Shown here one piece after another: positions 1 to 11,458 of a DNA stretch of 64,000 nucleotides (positions are counted from its first letter, which is position 1; each line of letters begins with the position of its first letter). The stretch lies in NCBI GenBank assembly GCA_014607495.2, contig CP053163.1, forward strand, positions 10,458,716-10,522,715, given 5' to 3'. This DNA comes from Carposina sasakii (taxonomy: Eukaryota > Arthropoda > Insecta > Lepidoptera > Carposinidae). The position numbers and the translations under genes are program-made. A model generated the notes under the pieces. It ran no database searches, was not told where the DNA came from, and saw only the letters and a program-made list of their open reading frames with translations.

Positions 1-402
1 GTTAGTTATGCTATATTAGTTATGATTATCCATTTTATCATAGAAAAGCTCTACATTGAATAACAAAAGTCTGATTCATGTTCATTCTTATTTGTATTCA
101 GATGTAAATGACCTCATACTTGATAATATCAAAGAAGATTGTTACAGAGATTCATGCTTTATATTATGTATGTAATTTGTAACCACATGTTGTACATAAA
201 AAGACCCTTTTTTGATCTTAGTTTGGCTATAAAGCTATTTAGCTGATGTAAGCGTTTTTATGTAAAAAATTTGAACATACATAAAATAAGTACCTAAAGT
301 AATGTGTACTCTGTAGAGAGAGATAAATTCATATAAAACTGTGATGTGAGTAAAAAAGTGAAGCATATTTAAGTATTTTTATGCTTTACATTTTATTCTA
401 TT
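1..402. other. intronic sequence of arrestin gene A, nothing recognised
   Basis: This stretch is AT-rich and I see no coding exon or bounded repeat in it. By comparison with paralogue B, roughly 95 N-terminal residues of gene A, carried by two exons in B, must lie further left outside the window. This is therefore most simply intron sequence. Confidence 0.5.
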
Positions 403-760
403 AGCCGCGTCCACACCAGCCGTATGGGTTCGCACGGCAGCCTCGATGTAATCGTTCGCGAGCGAGATTCGCGCATCACCCCGGAACACAGAGGCGAGCC
501 TTGCGAGGCAGGCCGAGCCATCAGGAGTCCCCGAGCATTAAGTTCATGATAAACCTACAAGCGCTCGCGAGCCAAATCAGACCGTCCACACCGAACGCAC
601 AGCGCACACTGAGGCACCTTTGAGCACGGCCCGTTTACCGACAGCCGATGGCTCGACCGCAAGGCACGCTCGGCCGAGGCAACGTGCGCCCGAGGCAGCC
701 CGAGCCACGTTCACATCGACCGAGACAATGGCTCGTGACTCGGTCAGTCTGGACGCGGCT
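403..760. repeat. GC-rich foldback MITE with AGCCGCGTCCA ends
   Basis: The element starts with AGCCGCGTCCA and ends with its reverse complement. Both ends are flanked by ATT, a possible 3-bp target-site duplication. The interior is far more GC-rich than its surroundings and carries many variants of the words GAGGC, GCGAG and CCGAGGCA in both orientations. I see no coding capacity. A similar GC-rich left arm occurs near 52326. Confidence 0.65.
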
Positions 761-832
761 ATTCAACCACATTTAGAATAATGGGCCAAATATAAAGATC
801 TCCTAAGGAAACACCCTTGAGTGCCTTAGTCA

Positions 833-1165
833 ACTGTTTGGTGTGGATTAAGCGGCAGGAGGCGTAAGTCCGATCCCAGTCACGGGCCTGTACCGATGAA
901 TTTATTTCATGTACAGATTTTAATGTTGTAAAATTGTCACTTAGCTCGTGCCTCGGAAAGCACGTAAAACTGTTGGTCCTGCGCCTGATCTCTCTCCGGT
1001 CGTGTCGCCTTTCCGTCCCATCGGACTATGAGAGTAACGGAATAGAGAGTGCATCTGTGTTTGCGCACACACTTGTGCACTATAATATCTCCTGCGTACC
1101 TGGCCAATCTCCGTATAGATTGGTCGCCTTGGCCGAAATACGGTCGGAGATCATCATATTCACTC
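833..1165 (+). repeat. SINE family S1 copy
   Basis: This is the same sequence family as 29768-30122 (opposite strand) and 58313-58495. The copies share a degenerate tRNA-like head with GATCCCAGTCACGGGC, a body with CGGTCGTGTCGCCTTTCC, and an ATC/CATCAT trinucleotide tail. Here the tail ends about 60 bp before the splice acceptor of the first visible arrestin exon. Confidence 0.7.
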
Positions 1166-1221
1166 TAGCTCATATGTCAGAAAGATCCATAGGATATTCC
1201 AACACGGTAATTTCCTTGCAG

Positions 1222-4200
1222 GTGACCACGAGATCAAAGCAGGCCACCACGAGTTTCCCTTCCAGATGCACCTTCCCCCGCACTGCCCGTCCTCATTCGA
1301 GGGCTCCAAGGGCCACGTCCGGTACCATGTGAAGGCGGTCGTGGACAGGGCCTTCAAGTTGGACCAGGAAAAGTCGGTGGACATACGCGTTGTTGCGCCG
1401 ATCGATTTAAATTTTGTTGCTGGATCTAGGGTAAGTAATAGAGTAGTATACATATCTATATATTTTTTTTTTCTTCATATTTTACATTAACAGGTCTTTA
1501 TGGTCCCCGTGCTTATGTTATCTGAGAAGACGCCTTCCGATACTTCTGGCATAGCTTCCAATATTTTAGCCTGAACTACTGAACAAGTTTAAACAAAGAA
1601 CAGAGGGGTAAGCACGTACCTTTTTACGCGGCATAACGCTAGCGACTCGCTAGCAAAACCTATTGACATTGAATTGATAGTTTGACGCTAGCGTTACGGA
1701 CTATCGTGGTAGGTTCGTGCTTACCCCTCAGAACAAAGTTACGTATTATAATTTAGGAATGTTTTAACTTGTTTTATAGAATAACTCCTATGCCTGGTTT
1801 CGGAACTAACATTTTTGTATGCGGTAACACGGATAATATCATACATAACATCATTTCCTCTATGATAGATAACATATACAGGGTGACAACAATGTTTTTT
1901 AATACCTCGTATTCTTTGTAAGGTTACGATCTTTTTCTTTTATGGAACCAACCCTGGGAAACGACAAAAAATTATATAAAATACAGTCATTTTCTTGCAA
2001 GCAATGTATTTGTTTGATGCGCAAAGTACAAATGTACGTACAAAACTAACATTATAACATTTTGACATGGTATCTTTGAAAAAAATATTTGTTAACCGAT
2101 TTCAGATGGATTTATGTAGAAAAAATGATAATATTGATGTAACTTTGGACCTCAATATCTTGGAAACCCGTGGTTTCCCAGGGGTGCTTCCATAGAAAAA
2201 AATGATCGTGATGTTACAAAGAATACTAGGTATTAAAAGAACAAAGTTGTCTTTTTACACCCAGTATACGAGGGCTGTTTGATAAGTCCTTTTAAAAACT
2301 ATTTGTAAAACCTTTTTTCTGGTAAATGGCGTTAACACTGGCAGGCACAATCTTTCAAATGAAGACTGTCAAAAATTCAGCAAAAAAAAACAAGTTTTTG
2401 TCAGTATAACCATTGTTTAACTGTGATCACTCGTAAATATTCAACAACTATGGAAAAAACTGAATTTCGTGCCGTTATAAAACATTTTTTTATGAAGGGT
2501 TGCAGTGCTGCCACAATAAAAACTGAACTTGATTCTGTTCATGGCACTAACGCACCAACGTTGCAGACTGTTTATAACTGGATAAATGATTTTAAACGAG
2601 GTCGGTCAAGCACATCTGATGCTCCACGCTCTGGTCGCCCAATCGAAGTCACTACTGAGGATGTTGTTGAAGAAGTCCATAATATTGTACTCGACGACCG
2701 CCGAGTGAAGGTGCGTGAAATAGCTGAGAACACAGGCATCTCCACTGAGCGAGTACATAAAATCCTGCATGAAGATTTGGGTATGACAAAGCTGTCTGCA
2801 CGATGGGTGCCACGTTTGTTGACAATCGAACAAAAACACGAAAGAAAGCGAATTTCAAAACTGTGTTTGGATATGATGAAGCGTAATCCTCGGAATTTTT
2901 TGAGTCGATTTGTCACTGTGGACGAAACTTGGGTCCATCATTATACACCTGAATCAAAACAGCAATTAAAACAATGGATGGCGACTGGTGAACGTGCCCC
3001 AAAGAAGGCCAAGACTGTTTTGTCGGCTGGAAAGGTCATGGCGACAGTCTTCTGGGATGGCGAAGGAATCATTATGATTGATTACTTGGAAAAGGGAAAG
3101 ACTATCACTGGCCGTTATTACGCAGAGTTATTGGACCGTTTTAATGCCGAATTGTTGGAAAAACGACCAAAATTGTCCCCCAAGAAAGTCCTCTTTCATC
3201 AAGACAATGCCCCAGTGCACACGTCAACTATTGCAATGGCCAAAATCCACGAGTTGGGCTTCGAACTGGTTCCGCATGCTCCGTATTCGCCGGATCTAGC
3301 TCCGTGCGATTATTACCTATTCCCAAATCTGAAAAGATGGCTTGGAGGGCAAAAATTTTTGACAAATGAGGACTGCATCGCTGGTGTAAACGCCTATTTT
3401 GAAGACCTCGACAAAACGTATTTTTTGGAGGGGATAAAAAAATTGGATACTCGCTGGAACAAGTGTTTGGCCCTCAAAGGAGACTATGTTGAGAAATAAA
3501 TGTAAATTGTTTAAAAAAAATTACTTTTTAAAACGACTTATCAAACAGCCCTCGTAGTGCCATCATTCAAAGAAACTATTTGGTGAACCGCACCCTACCG
3601 AGGTACCGACGTCATAGAGTTTAACACGCAGGTTTCGTATTGTAGTTAGTAGCATTGAGAGGCCGGTAAGGTGGAGGTCAAACATGCCATGTCTACCTTT
3701 AGTATGAAAAAGTTTCGCGTAATCCATTTAAAACTAGCAATGAAATTATCTCACGTAAATTTATAGCGGCCGCCCACGACTTCGTCCGCATGAGAGAGGT
3801 GTAATGCTCTCGTGCGAAGCCGGGTCGGGTCCCTAGTTGTACATATAATAAAAATGTAACGGATCGCTGTCTGTACATGGAAGATATATAAGAAAAAATA
3901 TTATAGAATACCTTTATCAACGCAATAGTAACCAAAACAATGATTTTTGAAATTTTTGTCTGTTTGTCGGTTTGTCTGTGCGTTTGTGCACGCTAATCTC
4001 AGAAACGGCTGAATCGATTTCGATGCAGTTTTCAGGAATATATTGTGACAGGTCCCACTTAACATATAGGCTATAGTTTATCCCGGGAAAATGTTTTTAT
4101 CCCGGATAATTTCGATATTTTGTTTTTTTCCTGTAGTTCACGCGAACGGAGTCGCGGGCGTCCACTAGTAATACATATAAACCTTCCTCTTGAACCGCTT

Positions 4201-7200
4201 CAAAATCCGTTGCGTAGTTTAAAAGATCTAACTAATCATACATAGGGACAGACGGACAGTGGGAAGCCTCTTTCTTTTATACTACGAGTATGTTATGATA
4301 TTTTATTTGGCTGACCACCTGTCACTCTAACCGAACTTGTACTACATCTCAACTATACCCTCAAAATTGGTCAGAAGTGGCACCATGTGGTCCTATCGGC
4401 CCTTGGTGCTCTGCTTACCCCGTAAGGGATAAAGGCGTGATTATGTATGTATGTATATTTTATTTATTTATTTGACACACTTACAGAACATACATACTTT
4501 CGAGTTATTATATTACAAATCCAAGGTAGATGTATTCCCTAAATAACGCGACTTGTTCTGATTTTAGCCAGACTGGCTCGCGACCTTCGGACTGACGATT
4601 ATTGAATATATCATACATTGTGCAACAGACAATAAATTGATCATAGGCGTATTCTAAAAACAAATGGAATTCTCTAGTTCACCAATATGTTTTCTTTTTA
4701 ATTAAGAATGTTTTACCTCTTCTGTGACGTGTCTTTTTTTAATTTGTTTTGGTTAGGTGAAAAAGATCTTTGATATTGATAAGCTCGTCTTTGTACAATA
4801 TTTTTCAAATTGTGGTATTTTTTATCTACGTGTGTAGAAATTATAATAATTTGTTCCTATTTATCACTTTTTTAGATACAAATTAAACAACTATATCATT
4901 CATTAGGCAATAGCGTTGTACCTATATTATTGTAAGATAAACTGCGTGTTTGTTTTTACTATGTCAGTACAGTACCTATACACTTGTTGCAGTTTTTATA
5001 AATGAGCATTAAATATGCGCTAAGCGTACTCACGCGCGTTCATCAGATTGATGAGGTAGGCATACTATTAATAGGTTCAAAAAACTTCGCGATTTACATT
5101 TTATTATAATACTAGCGGACGCCCGCGACTCCGTCCGCGTCGACTGCAGAAAAAACAAAATGTCGAAATTATCCGGGATAAAAATATTTTCCCGGGATAA
5201 AAAGTAGCCTATATGTGTGTTAAGTGGGACTTGTCACAATATATTCCTGAAAACTGCATCGAAATCGGTACAATTTTATTATATGTATTGATTGATTTAT
5301 ATTGATTGATTGATTTCTATGATTCATCATGTCATGAACCAGTGATTGGTTGCCGTGGCGCTATTTTTTTTCGAATAAATCTTCCTACAATTTTTTAATA
5401 CTCATACGACGGGAGATCGAGCCGTGTGGCGTGCTACGTCCAGCAGTGGACTGCAATAGGCTGACGACGACGACTCGTACATACTTACATTTTATGTAGA
5501 TCACCCTACTGGACCTATTGCAGTCCACTACTGGACGTAGGCTCACTGCCACTTCAGTTTTTACTCAGGATCTCGCTAGACAGAAGACCAAAGTGACAGA
5601 TATACGTGTAGTCTCGAAGTGTAGCAAATATATACCTACGTATAACCATTATTATTAGTCCTGTGCTAATGCGGGGCTTTACTAAAACACATTAATTGCT
5701 TCTGTTTCCGTACATGTCGTACGTAACAGTCGACTATGAAACTTGGCAATCGGCATTTACTCAGGCGATAAGCTAGCAACTTGTCACTGATCATTTACAT
5801 CTGGCCCCGCTATGCTAAACGTGTCTGTGGTATCTCCTTAATGACCCTGAAGTCCTGGGACGCATTTTGGGAGAACATCCGTGTATATATGTACCTAATT
5901 AACGATCGAAAGTGTCATGAGAAAGCGAACCTAAATTTAAAATCGGTAGATTCGAACATGGATATCATGGTGATCAATATCCCTTGTCTGTTTCCAACTA
6001 AATGTCAGGATCCAAAACAATAAACTAATCTGAACAAATCTTATTTCATGTACCCATAAGTGTAAATTTGTGTATAATTAAATAAAAAACCAGTAGTGTA
6101 CGAGTATCTGAATTTATTTATATTAAGGGCGTATGTAACAGTAACCGAAAGGTCGCCCAGTACTTGCCTTTTGCGAAATTAACAATGAATGCCTATCTCT
6201 GTCGTTCACGGCAGACTCCTTATAGAACGCGGTTTCTCCGAATTATACCAAAAACTGAATCCAATTGATTGTTTTTTTTTGCTAGTCAAGGTTAAAGGTG
6301 CAATTATTTTTAAAAATCATTACACTATTCTGAATCATATTCAAAGTGTGAAGGAAATCAATATTATGTGAATCAAAGATTTTTTGATGTGCTACCAACT
6401 TGTCATTGATCTTTTGCATCTGATATCCATATTACCAACTAGCAGAAGCAAAGCGATAGCGAGAATTGCACAAAAATCGCTGATATCTTGTCAAATTCGT
6501 ATTACGTAAAAAGAATTTAAAAGGAACTTTGACATTTCAAGGCGAATACTCGTATTGTTAAATTTTCGCTATCGCTTTGCTTTGGCTTCGGCTTTGTTTT
6601 TTTTTTTTTTTTTTTGAATGACAAACGATGGTAGCCTGAAGGGCTTTGCCATCTTCACCGAGCTAGGTGGGCTTCGGCTTTGCTATTGCAAAATAGGTAA
6701 TCAGGGGGCCGGCCATACTATACGTGGCTGTATCTTCTTTGTGATACAGCAGTCAACAGGCTACCCCATTTTGGGAAAACAGCCGTGTACATGTATGTAT
6801 GTATAGCCATGATTTTAATCACCAGACTTAGTCGGTACAGTCGACTCTCGTTAATTCAAACCTGCGATAATTCGAACCTCTTTACAATACAAAGTTGTCA
6901 CGAGTTCCCTAGAATATGATATATATACAGGATGTTTTTTCGTGGCCACCCTTAACGAAGGATACATACTCTATACATCAAATAAAGTAAGTTTATACAA
7001 AAAAAAAATGCTGGGAATTTATTTTTTATTTTTTGCAATTTTTTTTTAAATTACTTGATCGGGCGAAATTAATAATGTCTAGTGTTTCTGTTAGTGTTTT
7101 TATAGACAGATATTAATTATTTCTCGTGAAAAAATCTTGCTACGCGCGACTATGTGCATGTATGCAGAAAAACGCAGTCTATTTACTCAACTTTGGACCC

Positions 7201-10200
7201 TAATATTTTGGAAACCAGAAACTTCCCAGGTATGCTTTCATGGAGAAAAATGATCGCGATGATGAGGAGATTCCGTAGTTTTCGGGAACGTTGACGACCA
7301 AAAATCACCCAGTATTTCGAACTAAACCATACATTTTTATACACTCGGTAAATCGAACAAAAATATCATCGCTACGTAACAAAACGACGCGTTAATTCGA
7401 ACTTACAGGCTTCAAACACGCGACAATTCAAAGTTGCAAAGAGAAAGATTACAGAATTAGTCAGCACTTAGTAGGTACATCTGTTGCACTCCTCATAATT
7501 GTTTAGTATTCAATAATTCAAACTTTTTACTTTTCTAGAAAATTTCGAACCATTTAATTTTTCAAACTCTCGATAATTCGTAACATTTTTAAAGTCCCTT
7601 GAGATTCGAATTATCGAGAGTCGACTGTAACGCATATTTGATTTGCAGGAGCCCATAAACTTCGAGCTGGCAGAATCATACAGCTGCTGCTGTGTCAGCT
7701 CCGGCGCTGCCAACATAGTGGCGAAGATCCCGCGCTCGGGCTTCTGTGCCGGCGAGGTCATACCAATCGAGCTCTCTGTCCAGAACCGGAGTAATGTGGA
7801 GATTGATACTGTACGGTTCGGCTTGAAGAGGGTACGTTTTTTTGTGATTTTGTTGCGGGGCGCCCCGATTTCGTTCTATTCATATTTCTTTAGAAACTCA
7901 TATTGTCAAATATTTGGCATTTGTTTTACCGTTTGATTAATAGGGGCCTCATATCACACTAAAACTCAGAAGTAACATTAAGTTTCTTAGTGACGTGATT
8001 AGAGTGTATAGCTAGGCAAACGCGGGGTCTCTCTCATAATGAAATATTTGTATAAAGTGGCACAAGTGAATCTATATAAACGTAATACCTGTTTAAAACC
8101 AGACTTTTAAACTTAAATCTTATGTCATACTTTCCGTTGAAAAATACCGTGTTTGACATCATAGTCCGAAAATGTAACTGCCGTCACCAACCCTCCTGCT
8201 CAGTGCGGTGACTATATGCATAAGCCCCCCTATGGCATGGCAGTAGACTGCAATAGGATAATGTGTGAATGTCCGACCCTAAAGATTCCCATTCATTTAC
8301 AGTCGATAACATTCTACGCTACCTCAGGCCTCAGCCAGGCGCCTACAACAAAAAATCAACAAGAGACAATAGCTAAAGTTAAAAAAGGCCCCATAGCTGG
8401 CAACACCAACCGTAACTGGATTGTGGAGATGACAATCCCGCAAATGGACGTTCACAACTTAGATAACTGCCAGTACATTGATATTGTCTATGAGCTTGAG
8501 GTACGTACACTTTGGTTCAGTTAGTGAAATGAATTTTTCATTCGAATTATGTGATTCGTATATGCAGTAATTCTGAAGATGCCAGCTAAGTGATTGACAT
8601 CAAGCAGAAAAAGTAAATCAGTCAGCTGTTTTCCTTTACTTGCAAAACAAAAGGTTACTTAGGTAATAAGCAGTCGAGTCTTCTGCCTATTTATAAAGTT
8701 TAGCAACGACGTTCTATTCGAATCAACATTTTGACGTTTACCTAACGAGGTGATGAGTTGGATCCAATGTTCTTTTTCAGATTAAGGTATCGCCTGCAAA
8801 CTGCCACAGCGACACTACAGAGAGCACTAGAATAATAATGGGTACTATCCCACTTAGACTCGAAAATCCGGGTCAAATGCCGTCAGAAATACTGCATCAA
8901 CAACCGATCAATCAAGCTTACCCTGTCCCAAGTCCACCTTACCCTGGTCCAAATCCGCCATACCCCCAAAATTCCCCATACCCCGCAGGAAATTCACCGT
9001 ACCCCATCGGAAGTCCTTACCCTGCTAGTCCACCGTACCCTGGACAGAATCCACCGTTCTCTCATCCTATGCCTATGCCGTTCCCTTCGGCAAGTCCGCC
9101 TTACCCCAATGCCCAATACCCTGGTTCACCTCCATACCCTGGGCCCGCTCCTTACCCCCAAGCTCCTGGGTTGCCTCCTCCAGCGTATGGGTCAGATAAA
9201 CCTGTAATGCCTCCTATGTTGCCTCTTGGAAGCAACGTGCCTTTACCAAAGGTAAGTATTCTTACTGATGTTTTAAATGCAAAATGAACTCTGAATGTTG
9301 GTAGTACACAAACTACTGAATCGATTTAAATGAAATTTATTACACAGGTAGCCTAGAGCCTGAGAAAGGATAGGAAAGATAACCTCTCTAAGGACAAAGT
9401 TGATACTGATCTTGAACAAGTTTTAATGAAAGAGCATCAAAATCCCTCAGATAGGCTATCAGGCTATCTGACCATTGGAAAGATCGCCCCAAAAAAGACG
9501 CCATTTTCTAATTGCAGTCCCCTGGGAATACTCCATACGGAGCGGCGTCAGCCCCTGAACCCGGTACACCTGATGAAAGTAAGTAACCTTCCTATATTAG
9601 GAGTCAGCGCGGTTCATTTCTTAAAACTAATTCGCTCGGGGTCCATTTTAAGAAATGAAATGACCATCGCGGTCCGCACATTATTTTATTTATAGAAAAA
9701 AAAAATTATTACACACATGTAATTACGCAAATAACTAAGGTAATTTTCCACATATCAATGAGAAAAATTGCATTTTTTTGTTGCAGACTGTCTGTCTGAA
9801 GTTTAGATTAAAATTGGTTTTCGAATTGACCTCAAAAAAGATAATGTATCCCACATTTTTATTAAAAGACGCACTCTGTAGTGCAAGTTGCTGTGTTCTC
9901 GCGGTCCGCACAAAATATGACCGCAGTCCGCTATTTGGCGATCCCTGTCCTATATCAAGGATGGCCGACTTGGTTAGACCCAAGATGTCCCCGAAATGGG
10001 GTACCCAGAACTGCAGCATCATGAGAGATCCCACAGCCACGTTTAGATAGTGGGGACATGTAAATTATCAGTGACTAGTTGCTAGCTTATCGCCTGAGAA
10101 TGTCCTCAGTCGACTCTTTCGATATGCACAGGAGGAGATGCAGCTGATGTATTCTAGTTTTGACGCCAAACCTAGCATTATTTCGTTTGTATAAACATTC

Positions 10201-10369
10201 ACAGTAGACCCAGCATGTGCCTAGTTTAAAACTTGATCTAGATTTTAAAAGAGCGTGGTCATTTAGTTATTTTATTTAGAAGTCGTTTATGTATTTCCTT
10301 TCAGAAAAACCAATGTTGGATGACAGCATGCCTTACAATCCACAGTATGTGAGCGGTGACAATAAATAG
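1222..10369 (+). CDS. arrestin-domain-containing protein A (5' end outside window)
   Basis: Six exons are visible: 1222-1430, 7649-7831, 8303-8500, 8781-9251, 9518-9578 and 10305-10369 (TAG stop). All have AG/GT borders, and the frame stays open through 394 codons. The first exon completes the N-lobe, with a PSSFEGSKGHVRYHV segment; the next two give the C-lobe, with the SGFCAGE loop. The last part is a tail rich in tyrosine and proline with about 11 YP dipeptides and one PPAY. In this family PPxY motifs recruit NEDD4-type ubiquitin ligases, so the protein is probably an alpha-arrestin adaptor for membrane-cargo ubiquitination. The N-terminal third is missing because the gene runs off the left edge. 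Exon phases match paralogue B, and one exon has the identical length of 183 bp. An AATAAA at 11030 is a possible poly(A) signal. The family call is firm; the exact orthologue is not determined. Confidence 0.88.
1603..1729. repeat. 127-bp MITE with 6-bp target duplication
   Basis: The ends are GAGGGGTAAGCACG and its exact reverse complement, flanked by AGAACA on both sides. The interior holds the inverted pair CGCTAGCG / GCTAGCGT. Related copies are at 33378-33496 and, degraded, near 18651. Confidence 0.75.
1879..2264. repeat. long-arm MITE, family M1
   Basis: The left arm starts CAGGGTGACAAC and the right arm ends GTAAAAAGAC-type sequence in reverse. The two arms match over about 90 bp, and both outer flanks are TATA. 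The inner part (TTTCCAA, TATTGAGGTCCAAAGTT) is shared with 6928-7312, 15026-15327 and 51505-51853, so all four are one family. Confidence 0.75.
2269..3554 (+). mobile_element. mariner DNA transposon, apparently intact
   Basis: The inverted repeats begin CGAGGGCTGTTTGATAAGTC at both ends. They match over about 30 bp with one mismatch and are flanked by TA duplications at 2267-2268 and 3555-3556. The length of 1286 bp and the single uninterrupted transposase frame are typical of mariner. It sits in an intron of arrestin gene A, in the same orientation, at the TA-rich edge of the older MITE at 1879-2264. Confidence 0.93.
2450..3499 (+). CDS. mariner transposase, 349 aa, uninterrupted
   Basis: This is the cut-and-paste transposase of the surrounding mariner. 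I chose ATG 2450 because the frame upstream has only a GTG. The N-terminal part (about residues 1-110) holds paired helix-turn-helix DNA-binding segments. The linker motif is WVPRLL. Catalytic motifs are seen at TVDETW (first Asp), HQDNAPVH (second Asp) and YSPDLAPCDYYLF (third Asp of the D,D34D triad). There are no internal stops and the length is normal for the family. Whether it is active cannot be judged from sequence alone. Confidence 0.93.
   Translation: MEKTEFRAVIKHFFMKGCSAATIKTELDSVHGTNAPTLQTVYNWINDFKRGRSSTSDAPRSGRPIEVTTEDVVEEVHNIVLDDRRVKVREIAENTGISTERVHKILHEDLGMTKLSARWVPRLLTIEQKHERKRISKLCLDMMKRNPRNFLSRFVTVDETWVHHYTPESKQQLKQWMATGERAPKKAKTVLSAGKVMATVFWDGEGIIMIDYLEKGKTITGRYYAELLDRFNAELLEKRPKLSPKKVLFHQDNAPVHTSTIAMAKIHELGFELVPHAPYSPDLAPCDYYLFPNLKRWLGGQKFLTNEDCIAGVNAYFEDLDKTYFLEGIKKLDTRWNKCLALKGDYVEK
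3843..4168 (+). repeat. Helitron-like dispersed repeat (family H)
   Basis: The copy starts near ATATAATAAAAATGTAACGG and ends with a short GC-rich hairpin region (GGAGTCGCGGGCG) followed by CTAG. A 3' hairpin shortly before CTAG is a Helitron hallmark. The same family is found at 5112, 19925, 23692, 41776 and 61421. Confidence 0.6.
4303..4463 (+). repeat. dispersed repeat family D
   Basis: The copy runs from GCTGACCACCTGTCACT to the (TATG)n tail, with the shared words TTGGTCAGAAGTGG and GGTGCTCTGC. Fuller copies are at 55195-55505 and 61140-61408. It looks like a retroposon 3' end with a microsatellite tail. Confidence 0.6.
5112..5285 (-). repeat. Helitron-like repeat, family H, reversed
   Basis: The reversed copy has its CTAG terminus at 5112, followed inward by GCGGACGCCCGCGACTCCG and AAAATGTCGAAATTATCC. 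It is truncated internally. Confidence 0.6.
5405..5560. repeat. fragments of repeat family R
   Basis: Two short, oppositely oriented pieces share the words CCAGCAGTGGACTGCAATAG and GCAGTCCACTACTGGACG. This is the most numerous repeat family in the window, and 27475-27735 is a fuller copy. Confidence 0.55.
5655..5905 (+). repeat. dispersed repeat family E
   Basis: Hallmarks are a GTCGACTA block followed by CAGGCGATAAGCTAGCAAC, GTCACTGATCATTTACAT and TTTGGGAGAACA. Other copies are at 9940, 30650, 32980, 42065, 42760, 49485 and 51215. The family has no recognisable coding potential. Confidence 0.55.
6430..6717. repeat. degenerate foldback repeat with poly(T)
   Basis: The words GCAAAGCGATAGCG and CGCTATCGCTTTGC face each other around a spacer that contains a run of T near 6600. 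The right end, AATCAGGGGGCC, resembles the terminus of the perfect-repeat MITE at 34516-34675. Confidence 0.4.
6838..7627. mobile_element. pogo/Tigger-like MITE split by a second MITE
   Basis: The ends are CAGTCGACTCTCG and its reverse complement, and TA flanks both sides. The CAGTCGACTCTCG start resembles pogo/Tigger members of Tc1-mariner. The interior repeats variants of AATTCGAAC. An M1-family MITE (6928-7312) lies inside it. The right end is 21 bp upstream of the arrestin exon at 7649. Confidence 0.7.
6928..7312. repeat. M1-family MITE nested in pogo-like element
   Basis: It starts CAGGATGTTTTTTCGT and ends TTTGGTCGTCAACG-type sequence reversed, finishing CACCCAG. It shares TTTCCAAAATATTAGGGTCC with the copies at 15026 and 51505. 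Confidence 0.7.
8150..8262 (-). repeat. decayed family R fragment
   Basis: The words CCGTCACCAACCC and GTGACTAT, then GTAGACTGCAATAGGATAATG, match family R copies at 51085 and 59510. It ends about 40 bp before the arrestin exon at 8303. Confidence 0.5.
9940..10168 (-). repeat. family E repeat, reversed
   Basis: It contains CCCCGAAATGGGGTACC, ATCAGTGACTAGTTGCTAGC and CGCCTGAGAATG, matching other reversed family E copies. It lies in the intron before the last exon of arrestin gene A. Confidence 0.55.
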
Positions 10370-11458
10370 ATAAGTAATATTTAAACAATCACTTACTCAA
10401 GACGAAGATTATAAAAAACAAGATTTTGATAAAGATAATATTAAAGTCAAAACTAGAACTCTAGTCTACACGTAAAGTGCCTAAATTCGTTACCTCCAAT
10501 AGAAATAAGCACAAACACAGTCATGTTCGATCTTTGCGGTTCTGACGCTAAGTACTGTCTATTTTATTAATATTTTTGTACTTTATTCTAAAGAATGTTG
10601 TCTATGCAGATGTTAATTATACACGTTGACTACTATATTATACTATTTTAGCTGTAAGTCGTATACATATACAAGAGTCATTTTTGCCATATATAAATTG
10701 ACGAACACATGTATAATATTTTTACAGTAACATTTACGTCCACTCGAATATTTTATATTGGTAATATTAAATTGAGCTATACACTACGTAAAGCTAAAAC
10801 TATGAGGCCTTTGAATATGTGAAGAACCAACTAAGTGATATAGACGTAGAAAAATGGTATTCCAGGCATAAAGTGTGGCACAGAAACAATCCTGCTAACT
10901 GTTTTTCTTAAAAGCATGAACCTCAATAGCATTTTGTTAAGATAATGTTACCGCAAGTTTATACTAAAAGTTAGTACTCGCTAAGCATGCAACCTTCATA
11001 CTATTATTGTTGGTGTTTTAAGATTTGAGAATAAATAATAATATTTCAGAGAACTTTAGATGATTTTTGATCTAAGTTCTTGATCATGATATTTATTCTG
11101 TTACAAGAAGAAATTAATTGAATACTATTGTTGGACATGATGACTTAGGTATCTAATTAGATATACCTACATATAAAAAAATATGATGTTTGCTCACAAA
11201 TACCTTTTTTTGCAATATAAAAAAAATCTGCTAACTGGTACTCGACAAATTAAATAATTTAGCTGTAAAAGTGAATGAAGCTATTTAAATGAAGAAAACT
11301 AAAGAAGCAGGGTCGTACTTACATACATACGAGTACAAACATGCTCATGATTTCTGTCGTGGACTGCAGCTTGCAGTAATGTCACTACAATTTTATTATT
11401 CCTTGACATACATAGATATTTTTGTGTACATACTTAATTGCACGCAAGTAAGATGTTA
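10370..11458 (+). other. 3' flank of arrestin gene A
   Basis: No coding exon is seen. The stretch is AT-rich and probably holds the 3' UTR. An AATAAA at 11030-11035 is the best poly(A) signal candidate. Confidence 0.4.

Noticed and set aside
934..1332. 132-codon open frame on the plus strand
   Set aside because: It runs through the SINE and then the wrong frame of the arrestin exon; the exon frame is fixed by its paralogue.
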